Positions 17,760 to 25,076 of a stretch of 61,121 nucleotides of DNA are shown here, piece by piece; the first letter of the stretch is position 1; every line of letters begins with the position of its first letter. The position numbers and the translations under genes were made by a program. The notes below the pieces were generated by a model, which was not told where the DNA came from, did no database searches, and saw nothing but the letters and a program-made list of their open reading frames with translations. This DNA comes from Streptomyces sclerotialus (GTDB lineage: Bacteria; Actinomycetota; Actinomycetes; Streptomycetales; Streptomycetaceae), in NCBI GenBank assembly GCA_000719105.1, contig JODX01000029.1, positions 1-61,121 of the forward strand. The letters run 5' to 3'.

Positions 17760-18128
17760 TGGTGGCCTGGGGAGGAGAGACACCGGGTCCGGGCCGCTCC
17801 GCTGCCGCTCCCGGCCGCCTTCTGCCCTAACGCGAGGGAAGGGCGATGAGTGGCCTCGCTGCTCGATACCGGCGGCGCGGACATCACCTGTGCGCGGCGC
17901 AGGGACATGGGGGCTTCCGGTTTGCGCCGCCAGGCATGTGCGCGACTGCGAGACGATGTCAGAGGCGAAGACGCACATGCGCCGACCGCACCGCCCCCAC
18001 CCCCTTCGAAGGCCTGTTGCGCACCCTCCGTAGCGTCGGACATAGGGCCGTGCCAGCGGGGGGCGAGGCAGGGATGCACCCGCGCCCGCCTTCCGGCCAG
18101 ATCTCACGGCGCGGCTGGGGGCCCCTAA
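17760..18128. other. Intergenic stretch without a convincing gene
   Basis: No supported gene. The insertion sequence lies at its right edge, and the flanking TAA is one copy of the element's target duplication. Confidence 0.45.
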
Positions 18129-18142
18129 GAGGGCATCTGATC
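18129..18142 (+). repeat. Left terminal inverted repeat of the IS
   Basis: GAGGGCATCTGATC, matching the complement of 19062-19075 over all 14 bases. TAA precedes it. Confidence 0.85.
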
Positions 18143-18147
18143 ATCGT

Positions 18148-19020
18148 TCAGGCCATTACGGTCGGCATGTCCGTTTCGATTCGCCAGGTTGGTGTGGATT
18201 CTCCGGCCAGTTCGCGGGACATTTTGTTAGCCATCGCCCAGTGGACCATCGCCCTTGATCGCTGCGGCAGGGCTTCGTAGTCCCGTGCCAGGCGGCGGTG
18301 CTGCATCAGCCAGCCGAAGGTCCGCTCGATCACCCACCGCTTCGGCAGCGGCTCGAACCCCTTCGCCCGCGGGCGCTGGACCACCTCCACGTCGATGCCC
18401 AGTCGGGCGCCGTGGTTGAAGATGCTGCTCTGGTAGCCGCCGTCGGCCCACACCTTGGTGACGCCGGGATGGGCCGCGGCCAAGTCCGTGAGGAGGAGCT
18501 TGCCGCCGACGGTGTCGTGCACGTTCGCGGCGGTGACGAGGACGGCCAGGACCAGGCCGAGGGTGTCAGTGATCACGTGCCGCTTGCGTCCTTTGATCTT
18601 CTTGCCGGCGTCGATGCCCTGGCTGGTCTCGGCCACGTTGGTCGAGGTCTTCACGCTCTGCGCGTCGATCACGGCCGCGGTCGGCTCCGCGCCGCGGCCG
18701 TGAGCCCGACGGGTCCTGTCCCGGAGCAGGTCGTGGACCTGCTGGGTGGTGCCGTCGGCCTCCCACTTGGCGTAGTAGTCGTAGACGGTCTTGCAGGGCG
18801 GGAAGTCGTGCGGCAGGTACTCCCATGGGATGCCGGTGCGGTTGACGTAGAGGATGGCGTTGACGATCTCCCGCAGGTCGTGCACCCGGGCGGCCGTGCC
18901 GGGCCCGGTCCGTCTCGCTCGCCAGGCGGTGAAGACCGGTTCGATCAAGGCCCAGCGGGCATCGGAGACGTCACTGCGGTACGGGCGACGAGCACTCACA
19001 CACCATGCAACGACCGCCAA
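18148..19020 (-). CDS. IS5-family DDE transposase
   Basis: This protein is 290 residues from ATG 19020; a GTG seven codons in (VSARRPYRSDVSD) is the start more usual for the family. It has the N-terminal SDVSDARWALIEPVF region, then the DDE catalytic core: AAVIDAQSVKTS (first Asp), KVWADGGYQSS (second Asp) and RWVIERTFGWLMQHRRLARD (Glu with the Y-R-K-type signature). GIPWEYLPHDFPPCKTVYDY is also typical. It acts on the 14-bp terminal repeats of the same element. A single uninterrupted frame means no programmed frameshift is needed. Confidence 0.88.
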   Translation of the reverse strand: MAVVAWCVSARRPYRSDVSDARWALIEPVFTAWRARRTGPGTAARVHDLREIVNAILYVNRTGIPWEYLPHDFPPCKTVYDYYAKWEADGTTQQVHDLLRDRTRRAHGRGAEPTAAVIDAQSVKTSTNVAETSQGIDAGKKIKGRKRHVITDTLGLVLAVLVTAANVHDTVGGKLLLTDLAAAHPGVTKVWADGGYQSSIFNHGARLGIDVEVVQRPRAKGFEPLPKRWVIERTFGWLMQHRRLARDYEALPQRSRAMVHWAMANKMSRELAGESTPTWRIETDMPTVMA

Positions 19021-19061
19021 CGCCGCCAGTCACAAAAACATCCCAGAATACCAACTACCTA

Positions 19062-19075
19062 GATCAGATGCCCTC
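19062..19075 (-). repeat. Right terminal inverted repeat of the IS
   Basis: Reads GATCAGATGCCCTC on the plus strand, the exact complement of the left repeat. TAA (19076-19078) follows. Confidence 0.85.
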
Positions 19076-19196
19076 TAAGTGATCCTGGCTGGGCGGACTC
19101 CCGGCAGGCGGATGAGGCGTAGGGTTGGGGCAGGCCGCCCGTGTATACCGCTAATTCCCTATCGCTTGGCGACACTGACATTGGCTTCCGGTCGGG

Positions 19197-20024
19197 GTGG
19201 CATCGGCGGTGAATGCCGGAGACCGGAGCCCGCATCATGGCCGCACCGGGGGCCGCAGCCGCCCCGCCCTGTTCTGTTTCGAGCTCCGCGTGACGGGCCT
19301 GCGGCCGGAGGCCGCGCAGTTGGCCGACCACCTGCTCAACCATCAACGAGGTTCCGGCTCACTCGCCGAAGTCTGCCGGGCGGCGCTGCACACGCCGTGC
19401 TCGGTGGGGCTGACGCTGGCTGCGGACCCCGCCATGGCCCACCGGATCTCGCTGTGCAGAGAAGGCCCGCTGACCGACGCGGGCGAGACCCTGGAGATCA
19501 ACCTCGGCGAGAGCTTGTGCGTGCAGGCCCTGCAGCAACGAGCGACGGTCCTCGCCGACGACCTGGCCGATTCCAGCACCGCACGGCTCTTTCCCGTCTT
19601 CACCCACCAGCCCCAAAAACGCGGCATTCGCGCGGCCTTCGCCCTGCCCGCCCCGCCCTGCTCCCGCATCGCGGACCGCGAGGGCCTCGTCCCGCGCCTT
19701 TACAGCGGCCGGCCCGGATCCCTGCCCCCTGCCGACCAGCACACCGCTGGCGATCACTCGGGCGCTGCGCTCCTGCTCCTGCAGACCGCCCGCACTCCCG
19801 AGAGCGGCCGCCTGCTGATCGGCCTCCCGGAGCCCCAAGCCCTCCTCCGCCAGGCCATCGGCGTGATCTGCTCTCACCACGCAGTCCCCGTAGACCAGGC
19901 CTCGGATCCGCTACGCGCCCACGCCGTCAGCCAAGGCATGGACCTCAGCGACCTCGCCGGCGCAATCCTTCACGACGGCCTGCGGTTCCCTGGCGAGACC
20001 GACACGGAATCGACGGATCCGTGA
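19197..20024 (+). CDS. GAF-ANTAR regulator
   Basis: This 275-residue frame starts at GTG 19197 (GTG 19209 is an alternative). A GAF-like sensor fills about residues 50-190 (HTPCSVGLTLAADPAMAHRI, GESLCVQALQQRATVLADDL, RGIRAAFALPA). The C-terminal about 50 residues match an ANTAR RNA-binding domain (LLRQAIGVICSHHAVPVDQA, DPLRAHAVSQGMDLSDLAG). ANTAR proteins bind dual hairpins in mRNA leaders and prevent termination; GAF-ANTAR forms are common in actinomycetes. The stop overlaps the start of the STAS gene (GTGA), so the two are coupled. Confidence 0.75.
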   Translation: MASAVNAGDRSPHHGRTGGRSRPALFCFELRVTGLRPEAAQLADHLLNHQRGSGSLAEVCRAALHTPCSVGLTLAADPAMAHRISLCREGPLTDAGETLEINLGESLCVQALQQRATVLADDLADSSTARLFPVFTHQPQKRGIRAAFALPAPPCSRIADREGLVPRLYSGRPGSLPPADQHTAGDHSGAALLLLQTARTPESGRLLIGLPEPQALLRQAIGVICSHHAVPVDQASDPLRAHAVSQGMDLSDLAGAILHDGLRFPGETDTESTDP

Positions 20025-20479
20025 GCACCTCCGGCGACGGGACCTGCCAGCCCGGCGGACAGGCACCAGTGCTTCTGGCGCCGCACGCCGGGGGAGCCGA
20101 GGCCCGGCTGGTGATCCGCCAGGAGTCGGCGGGACGGTCCACGGTGCTGGTCTGCCTGTCCGGCGAGCTGGATCTAGACACCACGGCTCTGCTGCGCGAG
20201 GCGATCGTGCAGGTGGCGCTGCGCCTGGGCGATCACCGTAGGTTGCTGCTGGACATGTCCGCGCTTTCCTACTGCGACAGCGACGGACTGTTCGCCCTGC
20301 TGGGCATGTGCCAGGCACTGGACGCGATCGGCATCACGGTCGGCATCGTCGCCACCGGATCCGTCGCCCGCGCCGCCATCACGCGGGACGGTCTCCAGCA
20401 CCGGCTGTTCCTGCGGGCTGAAGGAACTGGCCGGGATGGTGATGCGGGAACGGGGCAGGCGGCTCGTGTCCTCCCGTAG
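20021..20479 (+). CDS. STAS-domain anti-sigma-factor antagonist
   Basis: This 152-residue protein starts at GTG 20021, which overlaps the GAF-ANTAR stop. The STAS domain spans about residues 28-130: STVLVCLSGELDLDTTALL, RLLLDMSALSYCDSDGLFAL (with the phosphorylatable Ser in the CDS motif) and IGITVGIVATGSVARAAI. Such proteins bind anti-sigma kinases and are reset by SpoIIE-type phosphatases, several of which lie within 16 kb to the left. Which kinase it serves cannot be told. Confidence 0.8.
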   Translation: MSTSGDGTCQPGGQAPVLLAPHAGGAEARLVIRQESAGRSTVLVCLSGELDLDTTALLREAIVQVALRLGDHRRLLLDMSALSYCDSDGLFALLGMCQALDAIGITVGIVATGSVARAAITRDGLQHRLFLRAEGTGRDGDAGTGQAARVLP

Positions 20480-20527
20480 CCATGGGCGGCATCACGGTGT
20501 TCGGTGGGGCGGACCGTGCGGCGGGTG

Positions 20528-20553
20528 AGTACTGGGTTCCGCGGTTCAGTACT
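20528..20553 (+). terminator. Inverted repeat between converging genes
   Basis: AGTACTG (20528-20534) and CAGTACT (20547-20553) are perfect complements separated by 12 bases. It lies in the 296-bp gap where the rightward STAS gene and the leftward conjugative-element operon converge. It may act as a bidirectional terminator or be an operator. No T tract follows. Nothing else gene-like was seen in 20480-20775. Confidence 0.4.
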
Positions 20554-20775
20554 GATCCACGGTGGTGCATCTATGAGGATCGCACCTACCTCCGAGGCCT
20601 GGCCCATGCCGCAGTGAATGCGGCGCCGCGCTTGGTCGCAGATGGCAGACCGTGCTGGTGGGGTGGCTGTCGAGGCGGACGTGAGCGTCGATGGAGGGCG
20701 TCGACACGGAGGGGTGCTCGTTCCTGCCGGTGGTGGCTGGGCCGTGCAGGCCCGGCCACCACCGGCGGGTTCAGG

Positions 20776-21903
20776 TCAGCGGGAGATACGTACGGTGGGA
20801 GGAGTCGTGGTTGGTGGCGGGCTGGCCCGGGGTGAGGCCGTGGTCCGGGTACATGCGGGTCTGGTCGCCGAGGCAGCTGAGGTGGCGTGTTGCCAGCGGG
20901 TGCGCATGGCGGACAGGTCGGCCAGTGCGCGGCGGCTTCCGACGACGAGCTGGTACGGCGTCGTGGCCGGGTCGTCGGTGAACGCCTCAATGCGGCTGGC
21001 CACTTGGTGTGCGGTTGCGAGGACGGAGCGTTGAAGGATGCGTTCGCCCCAGTGCTCTGGGGAGCCCGCCGGTGTTCCGAGGAGGGGGAGCAGCTTTCGG
21101 GGGTCCACGCCGTCGGTGAGCAGGCCGCGGTGCTGGGCCTCCCACAGCACCGTGACCGGGTCGACGGGGGCGCGGCGTCGGGTCAGGGCGGTCAGGCACT
21201 GCCACAGCCCGGCGTGCAGGGGGAGCGTGAAGTCGTCGGAGGTGAGCCACGGCATCTGCTCGACGTCCGTGGGGTGCGCGGTTGCGGTCGCGAGCAGCAG
21301 TCGCTCTTCGTCGGCTGCTTCCTCGGCGTCACCGGGTGTGGCGGCCGTCGCCATTGCGGGGGCGCGGGGCAGGGACCCGGGGTGTGGGCGGAACCGTGCG
21401 GCCACGTCGTCCAAGATGCCGGCGAGAGCGTCGGCTGCGGCGAAGGCCGTGGGTACTGGACGCGGAAGCGAGAGGTCCCGCGCGGTCTGCGCGAGGCGCT
21501 CGGCGGCGGCGCGCAGTTGGCGGCGGGCATGCTCGGCCTCCACAATCCGCGCGTACGCGGGCGTGTGCCGGGGCCACGGGCAGGCTTGGATCAGAGTGTG
21601 GAGGTAGGAGGCCGTCAGCCCGCGGGCTCGCTCGCGGGCAGAGGTGAGTACCGCGTTGAGCCACTTCGTGCTCTCGGCGTGTTCCGCCGGGGCGGGTGTC
21701 GGCAGGGAGCGGATCGCGGCGAGTACGGCGGCGTGCGCGGCGGTGGAGAATGCGTCGGGGCCGACCCCCGTCACGTCGTCGAGACGCCAGGGCTCCAGCA
21801 GGAGCGCGCCGAGGAGGGCCTGCTCGACATAGAACACCGGCTGCGGTGGCGGAGCTGTGTCCAGGTCGTCCTCGTCGCGTTCGGGGTCGGGCATGCGGGA
21901 CAT
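20776..21903 (-). CDS. Tandem DnaB N-terminal-domain-like protein without helicase motor
   Basis: This 375-residue protein starts at ATG 21903, overlapping the methyltransferase stop (TGATG), so translation is probably coupled. Two copies of a DnaB N-terminal (DnaG-interacting) fold are suggested: residues about 20-150 (FYVEQALLGALLLEPWRL, DAFSTAAHAAVLAAIRSL, YLHTLIQACPWPRHTPAYA) and about 205-340 (EERLLLATATAHPTDVEQ, DDFTLPLHAGLWQCLTAL, HWGERILQRSVLATAHQVA). There is no RecA-like ATPase domain, unlike replicative DnaB (about 450 residues). It could recruit primase or helicase to the transferred strand. This reading rests on pattern similarity. Confidence 0.6.
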   Translation of the reverse strand: MSRMPDPERDEDDLDTAPPPQPVFYVEQALLGALLLEPWRLDDVTGVGPDAFSTAAHAAVLAAIRSLPTPAPAEHAESTKWLNAVLTSARERARGLTASYLHTLIQACPWPRHTPAYARIVEAEHARRQLRAAAERLAQTARDLSLPRPVPTAFAAADALAGILDDVAARFRPHPGSLPRAPAMATAATPGDAEEAADEERLLLATATAHPTDVEQMPWLTSDDFTLPLHAGLWQCLTALTRRRAPVDPVTVLWEAQHRGLLTDGVDPRKLLPLLGTPAGSPEHWGERILQRSVLATAHQVASRIEAFTDDPATTPYQLVVGSRRALADLSAMRTRWQHATSAASATRPACTRTTASPRASPPPTTTPPTVRISR

Positions 21904-23183
21904 CAGGCGGCCAGGGTGAAGTCGTCGGGGTTGAGGGGCACGCGCAGGTGTGGGGCGAGGAGATGGGCGGCGAGCAATGGGGGAACGGCGTTGCCGATCT
22001 GCGAGAACTGCTGGCCTTTGTTGCCCTGCCAGGGGTAGTCGGCGGGAAAGGTCTGCAGGAGGCCGGCCTCGCGGGCGGTGATTCGGATTGGCTCCGGCAC
22101 GGCTGGGGACTCGGTGTCTTGTGGCTGGGCGATGGCGGGCTCTGCGACCCAGGTGCATTCGTTCGCGCGGTGTCCGAAGAACAGCGTTCCCGCCGGCTCG
22201 TCCGCCCGCCGGACGGTGGCGTTGGCCTGATTGTTGCTGCGCAGAGACCACTGCCAGTGGGTGGCCTCGCTCGTGCAGGTGGGCGCCGCGGCGTCTGCGG
22301 GGGTGGCCGAGCGGGTGCCGTGTCGGAAGGTGCGGGCCGCTCCACGGGTCTGTGGTTCGGGTACCCCATCCGCGGGAGGGGACTGAGGGCGCCAGAGACC
22401 CCGCTTGCGGGCGTTCGCGAGTGCCTGGCGTGAGCCGGACGGGAACGGTTCGGGGCCACCACCCGGTCCGCCACCGGCGCAGACGGTGGGGACGGGGCGG
22501 TCGGTGGCGCCCCAGCCGAGGGCCTCGGCCATGCTGAGCCATCGGACGCGGCCGGGTCCGAACAGCGACTCGGGCTCGGCGACCTGGGCATGGGTGGGCG
22601 ACGGAGGTGCGGCCGTACGGTTACGGGAGGCGAGGAGGATCGCGCGCCTGCGGGTCTGTGGTACGCCGTAGTCGGCGGCGTTGAGAATGCCGGTCCAGGC
22701 AGAGAAGCCCCAGTGACGGAGGACGGCTGCGTACTGGCGCCAGAGCGGTAGGACGTCGGGGACTTCCTCCATGGCGACCCACTCCGGCTCGCCGACCGTG
22801 TTGAGGGCGTAGAGGTAGCGCATGGGCTCGGCGGCCAGCAGGCTGCGCTCGTCCCGGCAGGCGGCCAGCAGCTGCTCACGGGTGTCTCGGCCGGTGGCGA
22901 GGTCCGCGACCGCCTGGTGCACCAGCGGCTGGTCCACCAGCCCCAGGCGCTTGCCGGCCATCGACCACGCCTGGCACGGAGGGCTCGCGATCAACCCCCG
23001 GGTGTGGCCGACCCAGGGCCATGTCGGATACAGGGCCACGTCGGTGCGCAGTGTCGCCTGCCCGGCGCGAGCTCGGGTCCTGCAGGCCCAGGGGTCCCAT
23101 TCCAGGCCGATGTCGCGCACGCCGAGGACGGAGAGGGCATGGCTCCAGCCGCCAGGACCGGCGAACAGATCCAGAACGATCAA
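21903..23183 (-). CDS. C5-cytosine DNA methyltransferase
   Basis: This 426-residue enzyme transfers methyl from AdoMet to cytosine C5. The start is TTG 23183, overlapping the stop of the upstream gene (TTGA) and leading directly into motif I, VLDLFAGPGGWS. The longer frame to 23318 lacks coding character. Other motifs are IASPPCQAW (motif IV, catalytic C70), VAMEEVPDVL (motif VI, with EEV where ENV is usual), PQTRRRAILLAS (motif VIII) and QTFPADYPW, FSQIGNAVPPLLA (motifs IX-X). Residues about 220-340 form a long variable, Pro/Ala-rich target-recognition region. No cognate restriction enzyme is adjacent, so protection against host restriction during transfer is likely. Confidence 0.85.
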   Translation of the reverse strand: MIVLDLFAGPGGWSHALSVLGVRDIGLEWDPWACRTRARAGQATLRTDVALYPTWPWVGHTRGLIASPPCQAWSMAGKRLGLVDQPLVHQAVADLATGRDTREQLLAACRDERSLLAAEPMRYLYALNTVGEPEWVAMEEVPDVLPLWRQYAAVLRHWGFSAWTGILNAADYGVPQTRRRAILLASRNRTAAPPSPTHAQVAEPESLFGPGRVRWLSMAEALGWGATDRPVPTVCAGGGPGGGPEPFPSGSRQALANARKRGLWRPQSPPADGVPEPQTRGAARTFRHGTRSATPADAAAPTCTSEATHWQWSLRSNNQANATVRRADEPAGTLFFGHRANECTWVAEPAIAQPQDTESPAVPEPIRITAREAGLLQTFPADYPWQGNKGQQFSQIGNAVPPLLAAHLLAPHLRVPLNPDDFTLAA

Positions 23184-24109
23184 GAGGCCAGTCCGAAGTC
23201 GTCCTGCACCGGCTCGGTGCTGCCACGGCAGGCCCACGGCGAACAGCCGTCCACCACGCCCTGCTCCAATTCCTCCAAGCTCGGCGCGGCGGCCAGCTCC
23301 TGCTGGCGGGCCGCCCACTCAGCGGCGGTGACATGGTCGATCGGTGCTTCGCTGAGCGGCACCCGGGAGCGGTGGAGGAACGCCTGGCCCAGCAGACGGC
23401 TGCCGCTCGCGTTCGCCCGGGCGTTCCCCTTCCGGATGGCGGCGTCGAACTGCACGACGTCCCGCCATTCTTCCGGGCTGGTGTCACGGATGTGCCGCCA
23501 CTGCGCGTTGCCGTGGAAGGGGCATCCGAGACAGCTTGATTTCGGGGTGTCCGCCAGCCCCAGAGACGTGAGATAGCGAACGCAGTCGGTGCGCGACCAG
23601 CCCATGTCGATGAGCGGGTGGCGGTTACGCATGTAGCGGACGTCGGCGTCCTTGGCGCGGTAAAACTCATCGGTCGAGATGCCGACCCACTGCTCGACGA
23701 AGACGTCCTTCGGGACGCGCTGCGGGTAGGGATATCCGAGGAGCTCTCGGACCTTCTTCTTGATCGGTTTGATCTTGTACTCACCCGTGCACTGGCGTCG
23801 AGTCATTCCTCGCTTCCCGTCCTTGTTCAGGATGTGGAGCGGCATGGACGCGAACCGGTGCTCCGGGTCGAGGGCTTCGTTGCGGATGTTCCCGGAGGAG
23901 ACGCGCAGCACGGGTATTCCGGCGGGCGCGGCGATCTCCCTCTCGAGGCGGTCGAGATGGGTGTATACGGCAGCGGGTTCCCAGCCGGTGTCGGCGAAGA
24001 TGGCGTAGTCGGCCTTCGGGAGGGTGCCTTCCGCTGAGAGGGCGAGCATCGCACTGGACTGAACACCGGCGCCCAGTGATATCGCTCGAAATGCGGGGAG
24101 TTCGGGGAT
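23180..24109 (-). CDS. PAPS-reductase-like ATP pyrophosphatase-family protein
   Basis: About 309 residues. It has the N-type ATP-pyrophosphatase loop (SLGAGVQSSAMLALSAEG), an ADYAIFADTGWEPAAVYTH segment, a conserved RRQCTGEYKIKPIKKKVREL region and a Cys pair (KSSCLGCPFHG) as in PAPS reductase/DndC-type proteins. Genes like this are frequent in actinophages and conjugative elements, often beside DNA modification genes. The stop overlaps the methyltransferase start. No ATG, GTG or TTG lies at the right place: AAGGA is followed after six bases by ATC (24109-24107), which I take as the start. A role in DNA or RNA modification, such as sulfur chemistry, is inference. Confidence 0.7.
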   Translation of the reverse strand: MPELPAFRAISLGAGVQSSAMLALSAEGTLPKADYAIFADTGWEPAAVYTHLDRLEREIAAPAGIPVLRVSSGNIRNEALDPEHRFASMPLHILNKDGKRGMTRRQCTGEYKIKPIKKKVRELLGYPYPQRVPKDVFVEQWVGISTDEFYRAKDADVRYMRNRHPLIDMGWSRTDCVRYLTSLGLADTPKSSCLGCPFHGNAQWRHIRDTSPEEWRDVVQFDAAIRKGNARANASGSRLLGQAFLHRSRVPLSEAPIDHVTAAEWAARQQELAAAPSLEELEQGVVDGCSPWACRGSTEPVQDDFGLAS

Positions 24110-24129
24110 GACGGGTCCTTGGGGAGGTG

Positions 24130-24422
24130 AGGGCCGGGGCGTGCTCGGCGGGGAGATGGGAAATGCGGGCAGTGATGAGTGAGGAACGGCGGATGGGCAG
24201 TGTGGGCTTGGCGCGGAGGGACGGCCTCCCCCCGGGCAGCGGTCAGACGCTTGGCCAGTTGTGCGGTGCGGGGGGTGAGGATGCGCTCGTCGTCCGCGCC
24301 GAGGTGAGTGAGCGGATCTCACCGTGCAAGTCCGCGAAGCTGCTGACGAGCTGCAGTAGTTGGTTGATGTCTGCGCGCAGGTCGAGCTCGAGGGTGTTGC
24401 TGGTCCGGGCGAGGCGCGGTGG
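24130..24422 (-). pseudogene. Small helical protein gene, start lost and frameshifted
   Basis: Directly after the stop of the 24423-25022 gene the same reverse frame continues with strongly coding sequence (NTLELDLRADINQLLQLVS, then SFADLHGEIRSLTS) but without a start codon. The sequel, DDERILTPRTAQLAKRLTAA, lies one frame over. A complete version would be a coiled-coil-like protein of about 80-90 residues. It has lost its start and suffered an indel, unless the assembly has base errors here. Confidence 0.45.
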
Positions 24423-25022
24423 TCAGCGGCTGCGCCGCTGTACCTGTGTGGTGGACGGCGGAGCGGGGGCGGCGCCGAGACGGGACGGTGCCGGCGGGAT
24501 GTCCTGCGGGGTCGCGAAACCGAGGTCGATGCACACGCTGATGCCGTCGGCGTGGAGATGGGCCTCGGCGCGGACAACGGCGCCCAGTGCGTCGCGTTCA
24601 CCGGACCCGAGTGGCAGCTCGTACTGTCGTGCTGCTTCCGCAGGTGTGAAGCCATGCTGGGCGAGGATGGTCTCGGCCTTGTCCGTGCTGGCGGTCGCGG
24701 TGACGGTGCCGTCGGAGAAACGGATGGTCACGTCGGGCTCGGCAGCTGTGCCTGCGCCGTGCTGGCGTGTGGTCCAGGCGAGGTCGACGAGGTCCAGCGT
24801 GTGGGCCATCAGCCCGTAGGCCGCGACGCCGGCACGTTCGTGTGCGTCCTCGCTGGTCTCGGGCGGCAGGAGGTAGAGGGTGCGGCCTTGGTGCTTGCGG
24901 GCGGTGAATCCCGCACCGGTCAGGATGCGGGCTGCGTTGCCAATGGGGCGGTTGAGGACGACGAAGGTCCATCCGTCGGTGGTGGAGCCGATGAAGACGT
25001 CGTGGTGATCGGTGAGGGCCAT
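24423..25022 (-). CDS. Unknown protein with two copies of the element's recurrent small module
   Basis: This 199-residue protein starts at ATG 25022. It contains two similar segments: residues about 28-82 (NAARILTGAGFTARKHQGR, TLYLLPPETS, VAAYGLMAHTLDLVDLAW) and about 113-165 (AETILAQHGFTPAEAARQ, YELPLGSGERD, AEAHLHADGISVCIDLGF). The pattern, a helix ending in GF, a short strand with aromatic-x-LP, then a long helix ending in a GxxV strand, recurs in five other genes between 30.3 and 34.6 kb. I know no function for it. The C-terminus is basic and disordered. It sits between the coupling ATPase and the modification genes in the leftward operon. Confidence 0.6.
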   Translation of the reverse strand: MALTDHHDVFIGSTTDGWTFVVLNRPIGNAARILTGAGFTARKHQGRTLYLLPPETSEDAHERAGVAAYGLMAHTLDLVDLAWTTRQHGAGTAAEPDVTIRFSDGTVTATASTDKAETILAQHGFTPAEAARQYELPLGSGERDALGAVVRAEAHLHADGISVCIDLGFATPQDIPPAPSRLGAAPAPPSTTQVQRRSR

Positions 25023-25076
25023 GGGGTTCCGGGTGGTTCAAGGCGGTAAGCGGGACCGGGGTGTGGCGCAGTCCGG

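Larger units (their letters stand above)
18129..19075 (-). mobile_element. IS5-family insertion sequence, complete, 947 bp
   Basis: The element is bounded by 14-bp perfect inverted repeats (GAGGGCATCTGATC at 18129-18142 and its complement at 19062-19075) and flanked on both sides by TAA (18126-18128 and 19076-19078), a 3-bp target duplication of the TNA type used by several IS5 subgroups. It carries one transposase gene on the reverse strand. Intact ends, a clean duplication and an undamaged transposase suggest a recent insertion that could still move. Confidence 0.85.

Noticed and set aside
23184..23318. Upstream extension of the C5 methyltransferase
   Set aside because: Overlaps the coding end of the PAPS-reductase-like gene and carries no methyltransferase sequence; TTG 23183 fits the TTGA overlap.
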